Source of the DNA: UBA4802 sp964509195
GTDB lineage: Bacteria; Spirochaetota; UBA4802; UB4802
Length of the DNA: 64,000 bases
Direction of reading: 5' to 3'
Assembly: GCA_964509195.1 (NCBI GenBank)
Contig: CAZDWJ010000001.1
Span: 1-64,000 of the forward strand
Shown here piece by piece: positions 25,381 to 34,608 of this stretch (positions are counted from its first letter, which is position 1; every line of letters starts with the position of its first letter). Below the pieces are notes generated by a model. The model did not search any database. It was given only the letters and a program-made list of their open reading frames with translations, and was not told the origin of the DNA. The position numbers were made by a program, and so were the translations under genes.

Positions 25381-25443
25381 ATGAAATCATGGTGAAAAGA
25401 TTTCATGCCCACTGTTAATCTTAATTGAAACAGGGACAGTGGG
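25381..25443. repeat. Two consecutive 8-bp stem-loops in the kinase to peptidase gap
   Basis: ATGAAATC (25381-25388) pairs with GATTTCAT (25399-25406), and CCCACTGT (25408-25415) pairs with ACAGTGGG (25436-25443). They lie about 50 nt before the peptidase start. They could form an RNA leader or terminator, but there is no U tract. Confidence 0.35.
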
Positions 25444-25492
25444 GGAAGTTAAAGGATAAACTATATATTCAGGAAAGGATACAATAGCAATT

Positions 25493-26194
25493 ATGAAAAA
25501 ATCATGGATAATTATTTTGTCTTTAGCGATATTAATGAATATCAATGCATCTGTAGTTAAGCAAAAACAAACAGATTCACAAAGGGTCAAAGAACAATAT
25601 CACAATGACATTGAACAAAAAGAAGCAATTAAAAAAAGGATATATAATTTGATGCATGAAATTAATAACAAACTGGATAGCAAAGAACAACTGGTTGTAC
25701 CTGTTGAACCGGATAAAGCAACTGACGTTGTTGACCATGACGAAAATGCAAAAAAAGAGATAGCTCCCAAAAAAAAGCCCAAAGATGAAACAGAGGAAAA
25801 AGAAGAATCATTAATTACACCGGCAAAAGGAAAAATGACAAGCAAATATGGATACAGGGAAAATCCTGTGACCAAAAAATATTCATTCCATAAAGGAATA
25901 GACATAGCAGCACCAAATGGAACAAAAGTGGTAGCCAGTGCCAGCGGTACTGTGGTGACATCGAGCTACATGAACAATGGATATGGAAACTGTGTTATTA
26001 TAGAACATGCAAACCAGGTAAAAACATTATACGCTCATCTGGAAAAGCGACTGGTTACCGTAGGTGATACTGTTACAAAGGGACAACACATTGGTACCGT
26101 TGGTGCAACGGGAAGAGCAACAGGTCCTCATCTTCATTATGAAGTGTATAAAGGTAACAAATCAATCAACCCTGAAGAACTGGTTCACTACTAA
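25493..26194 (+). CDS. M23 (LytM) family peptidoglycan peptidase
   Basis: 233 residues: signal peptide (about 1-20), a Lys/Glu-rich low-complexity linker (about 25-105, KKKPKDETEEKEE), then a LytM domain. Zinc and catalytic motifs are complete: HKGIDIAAPNGT (HxxxD) and GPHLHYEVY (HxH), with TLYAHLEK between. It probably cleaves peptide cross-links in the periplasm. Its stop overlaps the next start (TAATG). Confidence 0.92.
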   Translation: MKKSWIIILSLAILMNINASVVKQKQTDSQRVKEQYHNDIEQKEAIKKRIYNLMHEINNKLDSKEQLVVPVEPDKATDVVDHDENAKKEIAPKKKPKDETEEKEESLITPAKGKMTSKYGYRENPVTKKYSFHKGIDIAAPNGTKVVASASGTVVTSSYMNNGYGNCVIIEHANQVKTLYAHLEKRLVTVGDTVTKGQHIGTVGATGRATGPHLHYEVYKGNKSINPEELVHY

Positions 26195-26700
26195 TGATTG
26201 TAAAATATCTTATAACAATTATAGGAGTTTTTTTCTGGATTGTGTTTATCCCGGTAACTATCGCTTATATTTCTTTACATGTAACACAAACCCATTACAT
26301 ATTACCATCAGCAGTATTTTTGATTACAGGTAGTATCTTTTCTATAGCAGGCCTGCTAATTTCTCTTTGGGCAGTATTATCACTTATTATTTTGGGAAAA
26401 GGAACCCCGCTTCCACTATATGGACCACAAAACCTCATAAAAAGCGGTCCTTATAAATATTGCCGCAATCCCATGACGCTGGGATTATTGTTGTACTATA
26501 TTGGCGCAGGAATCATTGCCAACAATTATAGTGTTGCTGCTATATTGCTAATAATAGTTTTTGCTCATATGGTTTACGACAAGTACTATGAGGAAAATAA
26601 ACTTACACAAACATTTGGCAATGACTATCTACATTACAAGCACACCACTCCATTCATACTGCCAAAACTGCGATCACTTTATAATTATTTTCATTTTTAG
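26194..26700 (+). CDS. Isoprenylcysteine methyltransferase-like membrane protein
   Basis: 168 residues with about four TM helices. The C-terminal half has the SAM-binding pattern of the ICMT/PEMT-like family: GPYKYCRNPMTLGLLLYYIG and YDKYYEENKLTQTFGNDYLHYKH. Bacterial members methylate unknown lipids or small molecules. It is translationally coupled to the LytM peptidase (1-nt overlap). Confidence 0.8.
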   Translation: MIVKYLITIIGVFFWIVFIPVTIAYISLHVTQTHYILPSAVFLITGSIFSIAGLLISLWAVLSLIILGKGTPLPLYGPQNLIKSGPYKYCRNPMTLGLLLYYIGAGIIANNYSVAAILLIIVFAHMVYDKYYEENKLTQTFGNDYLHYKHTTPFILPKLRSLYNYFHF

Positions 26701-26735
26701 TTGACTTTATTAGCCATCATTGTTTTATTATCTGT

Positions 26736-27374
26736 ATGAGCAGCAAAGCATGTGTACTGGGAGCAACTGGTCTAGTAGGTTCAAAGCTTATATCATTGCT
26801 TGTTGATGATCCCTATTATACCACTATTAACGTAGTAACTCGGCAAAAAATGACACTCCATGTTGATACAGTTATTCAATATCTTGCTGAATTTGAAAAT
26901 TTAGATTCTGTAGCGTCAGCATTTAACGTTGATGATGTATATTGCTGCCTTGGTACAACAATGAAGAAAGCCGGCTCTAAAGAAGCCTTTTCAAAAGTTG
27001 ATTATGAGTATGTTGTAAACGCAGCACGATTAGCTTATATGCAGGGTGCACAGCAATTTTTAGTAATTAGTGCTGTTGGCGCTAATCCGCATTCACTGTT
27101 TTTTTATAACAGAGTAAAAGGGCAAATGGAAAAAGATGTGATATCAATTCCATTCAAAGCAGTCCATATATTCAGGCCTTCACTAATATTGGGTAAAAGA
27201 GATGAAAAGCGTTTTCTTGAGGATGTAGTTCGGTATTTTTCCCAGCCCCTACAATTCATATTAAAAGGATACTTAAAAAAATACGCTCCAGTAGATGCAC
27301 TATGGGTAGCACAAGCAATGATACAGGCGGCTAAGGAGCATACTAGTGGCGTTCATGTTTATGAAGCATTATAA
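26736..27374 (+). CDS. Atypical SDR, HTATIP2/TIP30-like NAD(P)-binding protein
   Basis: 212 residues. The N-terminal Rossmann motif is VLGATGLVGSKL. VDDVYCCLGTTMKKAGSKEAF and FLVISAVGANPHSLFFYNRVKGQME match the TIP30-like group. RPSLILGKR is also conserved. The function of bacterial members is not established. It lies 35 nt downstream of the methyltransferase and is likely in the same transcript. Confidence 0.8.
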   Translation: MSSKACVLGATGLVGSKLISLLVDDPYYTTINVVTRQKMTLHVDTVIQYLAEFENLDSVASAFNVDDVYCCLGTTMKKAGSKEAFSKVDYEYVVNAARLAYMQGAQQFLVISAVGANPHSLFFYNRVKGQMEKDVISIPFKAVHIFRPSLILGKRDEKRFLEDVVRYFSQPLQFILKGYLKKYAPVDALWVAQAMIQAAKEHTSGVHVYEAL

Positions 27375-27498
27375 GCTATAGCTCAAAGAACTATTATTGC
27401 TTTGTCTTAAAAAGGAATATAAACACTTTATCTCACTTTGACAATCCTATTTTGCCAACCTGTTATAAAGTGCATTTTATAATCAAAGGAGGTTATGT

Positions 27499-27975
27499 AT
27501 GTGTCGCAAATTTTTCACTATTGCGATTGTATTATTTTTTAGCATTCCATTTGTTGCATCTGCACTTGATGATACGCACTTCATTCAGGATGATGATTAC
27601 TTTGTTTCAAAACAGCCTTATAAGCAAGGATGGATTTATGTGGAACTTGCTAAAATGATCCAACCTGCAAAACCAGAAACAAAAAACGAAGCCCAGTTCA
27701 TGACAGTCCGTGAAGGTGAAGAGTGGTGGACAAAGTATTTCTGGAAAACAAGAGTAGCAACTGCAGCGGAATGCAAAGTTGGCACGGTGCTCATATGTTT
27801 CAACGACAATGTGAAAGATAATGTCTACCATGCACCTGAAGATAAGGATTATGCTCGTAATGGTTCATGGTTTATGGCAAAAATTACCGATATGTCAGAC
27901 CTTTATAAAGGGTATCTGACTGTATCAGGCGGCTACAAAATTGATAAAGACAATGTGCGCCTGGTAGTAAAATAA
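27499..27975 (+). CDS. Exported protein, paralogue 1 of a tandem pair
   Basis: 158 residues with signal peptide (about 1-22, SIPFVASA). The start ATG is 6 nt after AAAGGAGG. The mature domain (about 110 residues) contains QGWIYVELAKM, TKNEAQFMTVREGEEWWTKY, VATAAECKVGTVLICFND and SWFMAKITDMSDLYKGYLTV. It is clearly homologous to the next gene. I do not recognise the family. It would be soluble in the periplasm or secreted. Confidence 0.75.
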   Translation: MCRKFFTIAIVLFFSIPFVASALDDTHFIQDDDYFVSKQPYKQGWIYVELAKMIQPAKPETKNEAQFMTVREGEEWWTKYFWKTRVATAAECKVGTVLICFNDNVKDNVYHAPEDKDYARNGSWFMAKITDMSDLYKGYLTVSGGYKIDKDNVRLVVK

Positions 27976-27994
27976 TATGATAAGGAGTACCCAA

Positions 27995-28603
27995 ATGAAA
28001 CGACTATATGTAATACTTTTTGCTACGGTATTATTAGTAGCTAGTTCTGGTTGTAAAAGTGATACTGGCAATTATTTCAGTGATACTATAAAAGGAAGAG
28101 TAACTGATGCAGCATTAGATAGCTTAACCACCAAATCAACTGAAACAACCTCAACTCAGAAGGAAAAATCCACTGACTATGCACCTTCAGACGCAGATGC
28201 TCACTATATTCAACCATCAGATTACTTTATTGCTGACAGAGAATTCCCCAATCAGGGTTGGATCTACGTGTATATTGCAAAAGTAGTTACAGCACCTACT
28301 GCCCAGACCAAAAACGAAGGGCAATTCATGAAGGTTCAGGATGGTAAAGAAATCTGGACTAAATATCACTGGAAATCCAGGATAGCAACAAGTGCAGACA
28401 TAAAAATAGGCGCAATTGTCATTATGTTCGATGGTAATTACCAAAACAACATAGCAATGGCACCTAAAAATAAGGACGAGGCTCGACAGGATAACTGGTT
28501 TATGGCAAAGATTACTGATACCACTGACCTCTATAAAGGGTATGTAACAGTTTCGGGTGGATACAAGATCAGTGTTAATAATATCAGGATACCTTTCAAA
28601 TAA
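27995..28603 (+). CDS. Lipoprotein, paralogue 2 of the tandem pair
   Basis: 202 residues from ATG 27995 (AGGAG 7 nt before). The lipobox LVASSGC lies near residue 18. A low-complexity Thr/Ser linker (about 40-65) precedes the shared domain: QGWIYVYIAKV, TKNEGQFMKVQDGKEIWTKY, IATSADIKIGAIVIMFDG and NWFMAKITDTTDLYKGYVTVS. The two genes are 19 nt apart and share a terminator. Tandem duplication with different membrane fates suggests the products may act together. Confidence 0.78.
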   Translation: MKRLYVILFATVLLVASSGCKSDTGNYFSDTIKGRVTDAALDSLTTKSTETTSTQKEKSTDYAPSDADAHYIQPSDYFIADREFPNQGWIYVYIAKVVTAPTAQTKNEGQFMKVQDGKEIWTKYHWKSRIATSADIKIGAIVIMFDGNYQNNIAMAPKNKDEARQDNWFMAKITDTTDLYKGYVTVSGGYKISVNNIRIPFK

Positions 28604-28635
28604 TTATTTACATCTTGTCATAAAACTTACTTTTG

Positions 28636-28667
28636 TAAAAAAGGGGCATAACGCCCCTTTTTGTTTT
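28636..28667 (+). terminator. Rho-independent terminator after the paralogue pair
   Basis: Stem GGGGC (28643-28647)/GCCCC (28653-28657), extended by A-T pairs to about 10 bp, loop ATAAC, followed by TTTTTGTTTT. Confidence 0.85.
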
Positions 28668-28813
28668 GATCCAGTATAATAATACTTGACGAACGAATAC
28701 ACCAATCTGCCATTTTACACTGGAATAGTAGCATATGTGCGATAGTTATAAGATAAGGGAGCTTCTCATAAAGAAGTTTTCAGAAGTACACATAACAATA
28801 AATGGAGGAAAGC

Positions 28814-29704
28814 ATGGATGCCAGTGACATTAAAACCGTATTAATTATTGGCTCCGGTACAATGGGTCAACAGATTGGGTTTTTATGCGCACATCACGGG
28901 TGCACTGTTCACATGTATGATGTAAGCGATGATATTTTGAAAAACGCCAGGCTCAGATTAGAACGACTTGCTGAATGGTTTGAGAATCACAATGTTAAAA
29001 ACGCCAGGGATGCTTTATTAAAAATTCATTTTTTCACAGAACCTGAAAAAGCTGCAAAAGATGTAGATTTTGTAAGTGAATCTGTACCTGAAGACCCAAA
29101 ATTAAAAGCAAAAGTTTTTGCAACATTTCATGCAGTGTGCCCTCAGCATGCAATTTTTACCACAAATACATCATCTCTCATTCCTTCACAAATTGCAACA
29201 GGAACCGGAAGACCTGATAGGTTTTTAGCTTTCCATTTTCACGATGTACGTATGACAAAGATTGTTGATGTGATGCCGCATCCTGGGACTAGTGAAGAAG
29301 CTACTCAAGTTACTATCGCTTTTGCTAAAAGGCTTAATCAAATACCAATTGTTTTAAAAAAAGAAAATTATGGCTATGTGTTCAACACAATGCTCATGAC
29401 TCTGATAAGCTCCGCGTTAACACTTGCAGCAAATGAAGTAGCCAGTATACGTGACATTGACAGAAGTTTTATGGGGGTTATGCACACAGCTATTGGCCCT
29501 TTTGGCATTATGGATAGCATAGGGCTTGATACGGTGTATAAGGTAACAAAGTACTGGGCAGATGTATTAAATGATGCACAGGGGAAAAAGAATGCAGCAT
29601 TTTTACAAGATTATATTGATAGAGGGTTTTTGGGAACAAAAACCGGTAAAGGGTTTTACACTTACCCACATCCGGAATTTTCTAACCCTGAATTTTTGCA
29701 ATAA
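28814..29704 (+). CDS. 3-hydroxyacyl-CoA dehydrogenase family protein
   Basis: 296 residues from ATG 28814 (GGAGG 5 nt before). The NAD site is IGSGTMGQQIGFLCAHHG. The catalytic region reads FLAFHFHDVRMTKIVDVMPHPGTS, which differs from the canonical HFFNPxPxMxLVE motif, so substrate may not be 3-hydroxybutyryl-CoA. The C-terminal helical domain has IGPFGIMDSIGLDTVY and GFLGTKTGKGFYTYP. Cytosolic; it stands alone. Confidence 0.85.
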   Translation: MDASDIKTVLIIGSGTMGQQIGFLCAHHGCTVHMYDVSDDILKNARLRLERLAEWFENHNVKNARDALLKIHFFTEPEKAAKDVDFVSESVPEDPKLKAKVFATFHAVCPQHAIFTTNTSSLIPSQIATGTGRPDRFLAFHFHDVRMTKIVDVMPHPGTSEEATQVTIAFAKRLNQIPIVLKKENYGYVFNTMLMTLISSALTLAANEVASIRDIDRSFMGVMHTAIGPFGIMDSIGLDTVYKVTKYWADVLNDAQGKKNAAFLQDYIDRGFLGTKTGKGFYTYPHPEFSNPEFLQ

Positions 29705-29720
29705 ATGTGCACTATTCTAC

Positions 29721-29790
29721 TGCTATTCTTTACTATAATTATTTTTTTATATTGTTAATTGTTGCATAATTGTCCATGCTATTCTTTACT
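29721..29790. repeat. 14-bp direct repeat upstream of tgt
   Basis: TGCTATTCTTTACT occurs at 29721-29734 and 29777-29790, 56 bp apart start to start, in the gap before tgt. Confidence 0.5.
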
Positions 29791-29840
29791 GCACACTTAC
29801 TACTTTTTTTAAACTCAGCATGTTATAGTGGGTTATTAAT

Positions 29841-30959
29841 GTGCATTTTGAAATTATAAAAAAGGATTTTGCATCAGATGCTCGTTTGGGTATACTACAT
29901 ACCACACATGGTATTGTGCATACTCCTGTATTTATGCCTGTTGCCACCCGCGCAGCTATCCGTGCACTCACCATACGCGACATTGAAGAAATTGGCTTTG
30001 AGATAATTTTGTCTAATACCTACCACATGTACATACGACCCGGAGTGGAATTACTTGCTCAGGCTGGCGGCCTTCACAACTTCATGAACTATCACAAACC
30101 TATATTAACCGATTCCGGTGGATTTCAGGTTTTTTCTCTGGCAGACCTACGAAAGGTCCTTGATGAAGGTGTAGAATTTAAATCCCACATCGATGGATCC
30201 AAACATTTTTTCAGCCCACAGAAGGTACTGGATATTCAGAAAATTATTGGGTCTGACATAATGATGGTACTGGATGAATGTGTGGAATACCCCGCAACAC
30301 ATCATGCTTCACAAAAAGCAGTTCAAAGGACCTTGCAATGGGCAGCTATCTCACATGATTACTGGATTAACAATTTTAATACCGAAAGGCAGGCACTCTT
30401 TGCTATAGTACAGGGGAGCACCTATCCTGATTTAAGGAAAATGTGCATTGAAGAGTTGTTACACTATGACTTTTCAGGATATGCCATCGGTGGGCTATCT
30501 GTTGGTGAACCCAAAACTGAGTATGCCCAAGTAACAGCCTTGACCGTGCCCTTGTTACCATGGGATAGGCCCCGCTATATGATGGGTGTTGGTAGCCCTC
30601 TTGAAATACTGGAAGCAATTAAACACGGTGTGGACATGTTTGATTGTGTAATGCCTACAAGAATTGCCCGCAATGGTACACTTTTTACCTCAAAAGGGCG
30701 GGTCAATATTAAATCCGCAATATACGCAACTGACTTCAGCCCGCTGGATGAAGACTGCCAATGTTATGTATGCAGGACATTCACAAAAGCGTATTTACGA
30801 CATATCTATAAAATGAATGAAATTGCAGCACTTGTGTACAATACCTACCATAATCTATATTTCATGAAAAAATTTATGGAAACAATCCAGAGAAGCATAC
30901 ATGAAAATACATTTTTGCAGGAATATAAAAAATGGGAAGAGATATATAGAAATAACTGA
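29841..30959 (+). CDS. tgt: tRNA-guanine transglycosylase
   Basis: 372 residues. Exchanges guanine-34 for preQ1 in tRNAs with GUN anticodons during queuosine synthesis. The catalytic Asp is in LTDSGGFQVFSL, the second active Asp lies in MFDCVMPTRIARNGTLFT, and the zinc site is CQCYVCRTFTKAYLRHIY. A GTG start is used; no in-frame ATG is nearby. FolE2 in the same window could feed the same pathway. Confidence 0.96.
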   Translation: MHFEIIKKDFASDARLGILHTTHGIVHTPVFMPVATRAAIRALTIRDIEEIGFEIILSNTYHMYIRPGVELLAQAGGLHNFMNYHKPILTDSGGFQVFSLADLRKVLDEGVEFKSHIDGSKHFFSPQKVLDIQKIIGSDIMMVLDECVEYPATHHASQKAVQRTLQWAAISHDYWINNFNTERQALFAIVQGSTYPDLRKMCIEELLHYDFSGYAIGGLSVGEPKTEYAQVTALTVPLLPWDRPRYMMGVGSPLEILEAIKHGVDMFDCVMPTRIARNGTLFTSKGRVNIKSAIYATDFSPLDEDCQCYVCRTFTKAYLRHIYKMNEIAALVYNTYHNLYFMKKFMETIQRSIHENTFLQEYKKWEEIYRNN

Positions 30960-31072
30960 ATTACAATAAGAATATCCCCTGCCATTTGGTATGAAGCAGG
31001 TGTTATTACTATTTCAAAATAGTTTGATGTAACAATTTTTACATTAATTGAAATAATTGACTATTGTAAGGA

Positions 31073-31621
31073 TTAAGTTGTCATCCCCCCTTTTGATAAA
31101 CTTCCCCTCTCCCACTCAAGCAAAAACTCCTTTATTCCCGCTCCTCCACTGTAATTACCAATATCTCCATTACTTCGTATTACCCTGTGACAGGGATACA
31201 CAACAGGGAACATATTCTTTGCCATTACATTCCCCACAAAGCGTGCACCACCTGAAAAACCACAACGCTGTGCAAGTGCTCCATACGAAATCGTTGTGCC
31301 CGTAGCTACCTTCAGCAATTCACCTAAAACAACTTGTTCTTTTTGTGTATATAGCCAAAGGTCACACGGCGGGGGTTGCAAAATTATTTTTTTTGTATAT
31401 TTTTCAAAATAGTTAATTGTATTATGAATTATCGGATTTGTTCCTTTTTGTGCTGTTCTGGAAATTATCTGCAGTAAATTATTTTCATAGTTACTATCGA
31501 ACACAATTGCTTGTAAATATTTTTCATTAGCAACAATGTATACTCTAAAATGAAAAAATTTATATGTTGCATAGACTGAGTCTTTAATTTTATCTCGTAT
31601 ATCTATCAATTTGTTCACCAT
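31073..31621 (-). CDS. ogt: Methylated-DNA-protein cysteine methyltransferase
   Basis: About 182 residues. Suicide repair of O6-alkylguanine. The acceptor Cys is in VYPCHRVIRSNG, preceded by TTISYGALAQRCG (helix-turn-helix region) and followed by NYSGGAGIKEFLLEWE. The N-terminal domain is divergent. The ATG overlaps the ribF stop as TGATG, so the two are coupled. Confidence 0.92.
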   Translation of the reverse strand: MVNKLIDIRDKIKDSVYATYKFFHFRVYIVANEKYLQAIVFDSNYENNLLQIISRTAQKGTNPIIHNTINYFEKYTKKIILQPPPCDLWLYTQKEQVVLGELLKVATGTTISYGALAQRCGFSGGARFVGNVMAKNMFPVVYPCHRVIRSNGDIGNYSGGAGIKEFLLEWERGSLSKGGMTT

Positions 31622-32553
31622 CAGCACTCTGCCAGGATTTTTTCAGAAATCAATTTATCACTATACAGTTGCTCCTTAAGTTCAGCAACAGAACTAAACC
31701 GCTTTTCGTCACGGATTCGCTCAATAAAATGGACTTCAATAACTTTGCCATAAATATCCGCATTAAAATTAAAGATATGAACTTCTATTGTTCGCTCAGT
31801 ATTTTCAAATGTAGGGTTGGTGCCAATATTAAGCATACCATGGTATGAATTCCCCTCTACATATACTTTTACTGCATACACACCATCCTTTGGGATAATC
31901 TTATCAGGATCCTCCGGCGAAATATTTGCTGTGGGAAAACCCAAAAGCCTTCCACGCATTTGTCCTTTCACCACTTTGCCACCCAGTGTATATGGTCTTC
32001 CCAATAGCATGGTAGCCATTGCGATGTTACCATCTTCAATCTCGGTTCGTATCCATGATGAGGAAACAGGTCGCGACTGAACACACACCGGTTCAACTCG
32101 CTCAACTATAAATCCTTCACGTACAGCTAAGCTTTTTAAAAATTCAAAGTCGCCCTGCCTCCCTTTACCAAACGCATGATCATACCCCACCACGATATGC
32201 GCTTTCCCGATATGATAAAATACAATCTTATATAAAAATTCCTCCGCTGTTAAAGCTGCTACCTCACGGGTAAACGGCATCATAACAATATTGGTAATAC
32301 CTGCCCGTTCAATTGCATGAATTTTCTCAGTAGCTGTCGTGAGTATTTTAGGCGGGGTGTGTGGCGTTAGAAGTTTGCGGGGATGTTCACTGAATGTAAA
32401 AACCACTGGTTCACCATTTAGTGACTGCGCGAGCGTTACCATACGATCAAATATTGCCCTGTGCCCGCTATGAACTCCATCAAAGCTGCCTATGGTTATC
32501 ACAGGATTTTTAAAACCTTCATCCCTTTCGGATAAATTATACAGTACCGTCAT
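31621..32553 (-). CDS. ribF: Bifunctional riboflavin kinase/FAD synthetase
   Basis: 310 residues. The N-terminal FAD synthetase nucleotidyltransferase domain has GSFDGVHSGHRAIFDRMV, VGYDHAFGKGRQGD and SSWIRTEIEDG. The C-terminal riboflavin kinase domain (about 180-305) has GRLLGFPTANI, DGVYAVKVY and GMLNIGTNPTFENTE. It makes FMN and FAD for flavoproteins, several of which are encoded nearby. It overlaps the end of the aroK-aroC fusion gene by 17 nt. Confidence 0.96.
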   Translation of the reverse strand: MTVLYNLSERDEGFKNPVITIGSFDGVHSGHRAIFDRMVTLAQSLNGEPVVFTFSEHPRKLLTPHTPPKILTTATEKIHAIERAGITNIVMMPFTREVAALTAEEFLYKIVFYHIGKAHIVVGYDHAFGKGRQGDFEFLKSLAVREGFIVERVEPVCVQSRPVSSSWIRTEIEDGNIAMATMLLGRPYTLGGKVVKGQMRGRLLGFPTANISPEDPDKIIPKDGVYAVKVYVEGNSYHGMLNIGTNPTFENTERTIEVHIFNFNADIYGKVIEVHFIERIRDEKRFSSVAELKEQLYSDKLISEKILAEC

Positions 32554-34144
32554 GCCGCCCTATCCTCTCCTGAAGTAACCACGCATCATATAATACCAGA
32601 GCAACCATTGATTCAATAACAGGAATAATTCGTGGAACAATGCAGGGGTCATGCCTGCCCTTAATAGATACATCAACAGTATCACCGTGTATATCCATTG
32701 TTTTCTGAATTTGTGCTATTGATGGCGTTGGCTTCACTGCTATATGGATCACAATATCCTGCCCTGTCGATATGCCGCCCAAAATGCCACCCGCATTATT
32801 AGTCAAAAATTTTCCATCACTCATCTGGTCATTATTTTCGCTACCTCTTTTACGTGCACTCTCAAATCCACTGCCTATCTCAACACCTTTTACCGCACCA
32901 ATGGACATCACAGCCATAGCAAGCCGCGCATCTAACTTATAGAACACAGGGTCTCCCAGACCTGCAGGAAGTCCTCTTGCTATACATGTAACAATACCAC
33001 CAACAGAATCATGCTGTGCCTGTGCTTCCCTTATAGCCTCTTCCATAGCAGGTGCTTTGTCAGGATCAGCTGCCCGCACAGGATTTTTCTCTATAAAATT
33101 TATATCAACCTTTTCACCTTTAATGCCGGCAATCTCCTCAGCATACGCTATCACATCCACCCCTCTTTCTTTCAGCATTTTTAGGGCGATAGCTCCCGCA
33201 GCAACCCTTGCCACTGTCTCACGCCCGGATGACCTCCCTCCTCCCCGGTAATCCCGTATGCCGTATTTCTGCCAGAATGTGAAATCAGCATGCCCAGGTC
33301 TGAATATATCTTTTAAGGATTCGTATGCTTTAGAATCCTGGTCTTTATTGTACACAATCATACATAGGGGGGTACCTGTTGTTTTACCCTCAAATAAGCC
33401 GGAAACGATCTCAACACTGTCAGCTTCTTTTCGCTGTGTACTCACAGAACTTTGCCCGGGTTTTCTGCGGTCAAGCTGGTGTTGGATATCCTGGACAGAT
33501 AGCGTAATACCTGGTTTCAACCCATCCACAACAGCCCCTAAAGCTTTTCCGTGACTCTCACCAAATGTTGTCACTCTGAGTATCTCACCAAATGTATTGG
33601 GAGCCCACATCCATTGCGATAGTACAAAAGAAATCTGCTGAATTAATTCCTCATGTGCAATGTCTTCATTTTCTTTTGTTATAGTATAGACAATATCACT
33701 TAAATGCTCTGTGGCTTCATAAAGCTTATCTACTCTTTGTTTATATTTTTCAATTGGATTATCACCCTGTAAGAATGGTGGTATACCCGTAATCTCCATC
33801 CTTTCCCATAAAAAATTAATATCTGCTTTTAACAAAATTAAAACACTTTCTTTTCTCAATGCAATCCGATTTTCATGAAAAAGCATTGCACCACCACCCG
33901 TGGCAATCACGCACCAATTCAGCAAGGCAGCTTTTGTAATTGCTTCTTTTTCTAAATCTCTAAAAAATGTCTCGCCAAATTCTCTGGCAATTTCTCTGCA
34001 GCTTTTTTTGCTAGTATGTTTTTCTTCAAAAAGAGATTCAATAATTTCATCTGTTTCAAAAAAAGGTATATGTAATAGCTTAGCAATTTTCTTTCCAACA
34101 GTTGACTTCCCCACCCCTTTAGGTCCGGTCATAATTATCTTCAT
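32537..34144 (-). CDS. Shikimate kinase-chorismate synthase fusion
   Basis: About 535 residues. The N-terminal shikimate kinase (about 1-170) has P-loop GPKGVGKSTVGKKIA, FFETDEIIE and ATGGGAMLF. The C-terminal chorismate synthase (about 185-530) has FGESHGKALGAVVDG, DRRKPGQSSVSTQR, RPGHADFTFWQKYG, RGGGRSSGRET and GGISTGQDI. It therefore catalyses the fifth and seventh shikimate-pathway steps; EPSP synthase (step six) is not nearby. The ATG at 34144 starts the P-loop domain directly (GGAGG 12 nt before). A longer in-frame start at 34189 is possible. Confidence 0.93.
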   Translation of the reverse strand: MKIIMTGPKGVGKSTVGKKIAKLLHIPFFETDEIIESLFEEKHTSKKSCREIAREFGETFFRDLEKEAITKAALLNWCVIATGGGAMLFHENRIALRKESVLILLKADINFLWERMEITGIPPFLQGDNPIEKYKQRVDKLYEATEHLSDIVYTITKENEDIAHEELIQQISFVLSQWMWAPNTFGEILRVTTFGESHGKALGAVVDGLKPGITLSVQDIQHQLDRRKPGQSSVSTQRKEADSVEIVSGLFEGKTTGTPLCMIVYNKDQDSKAYESLKDIFRPGHADFTFWQKYGIRDYRGGGRSSGRETVARVAAGAIALKMLKERGVDVIAYAEEIAGIKGEKVDINFIEKNPVRAADPDKAPAMEEAIREAQAQHDSVGGIVTCIARGLPAGLGDPVFYKLDARLAMAVMSIGAVKGVEIGSGFESARKRGSENNDQMSDGKFLTNNAGGILGGISTGQDIVIHIAVKPTPSIAQIQKTMDIHGDTVDVSIKGRHDPCIVPRIIPVIESMVALVLYDAWLLQERIGRHDGTV

Positions 34145-34354
34145 TTTTTTTAACGTCCTCCATACATAGAGCTCATTATTAACCTTCAATCACTACAGAG
34201 CATATAGTAGCACAAGTCAATAAAAACTTTTTTATACACTTTCTATCACCTTCAACTATACTAAATGGCTTTATACTAATCTATCGTTTCAATATAAACA
34301 AAATATAGGAATGCATTACTTATGTTTTTTATAATATTACACATACACATGGTA

Positions 34355-34383
34355 TTGACATACAATCATTCAAATCATATTTT
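34355..34383 (+). promoter_or_regulatory. Candidate upstream promoter of the GntR gene
   Basis: TTGACA (34355-34360), 17 nt, TATTTT (34378-34383). Confidence 0.4.
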
Positions 34384-34489
34384 TTTAGATTGTTTGTATA
34401 GTAATGATATAATATTATAATAATTTTGTTTTTCTTTTAAATATTTTAATTTGTATATATTGCAAAACTAATTTGCAATATTAATATTG

Positions 34490-34518
34490 TTGACATAAAA
34501 TATTTAATATTATATTAT
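34490..34518 (+). promoter_or_regulatory. Sigma-70 promoter of the GntR gene
   Basis: TTGACA (34490-34495), 17 nt, TATTAT (34513-34518), giving a 5' leader of about 85 nt. Confidence 0.6.
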
Positions 34519-34608
34519 GTATTACGATATTACCAAAAGACACTTTCACAAAAAATAGGGTTTTACAACTATAAAAGGTAACATTAAAAACAAAAGGAGA
34601 TTCAGTTC

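Larger units (their letters stand above)
34145..34608. other. Divergent intergenic region with tandem promoters
   Basis: Very AT-rich, between the aro fusion (-) and the GntR gene (+). Two promoter-like sites for the GntR gene are entered separately. No gene. Confidence 0.5.
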
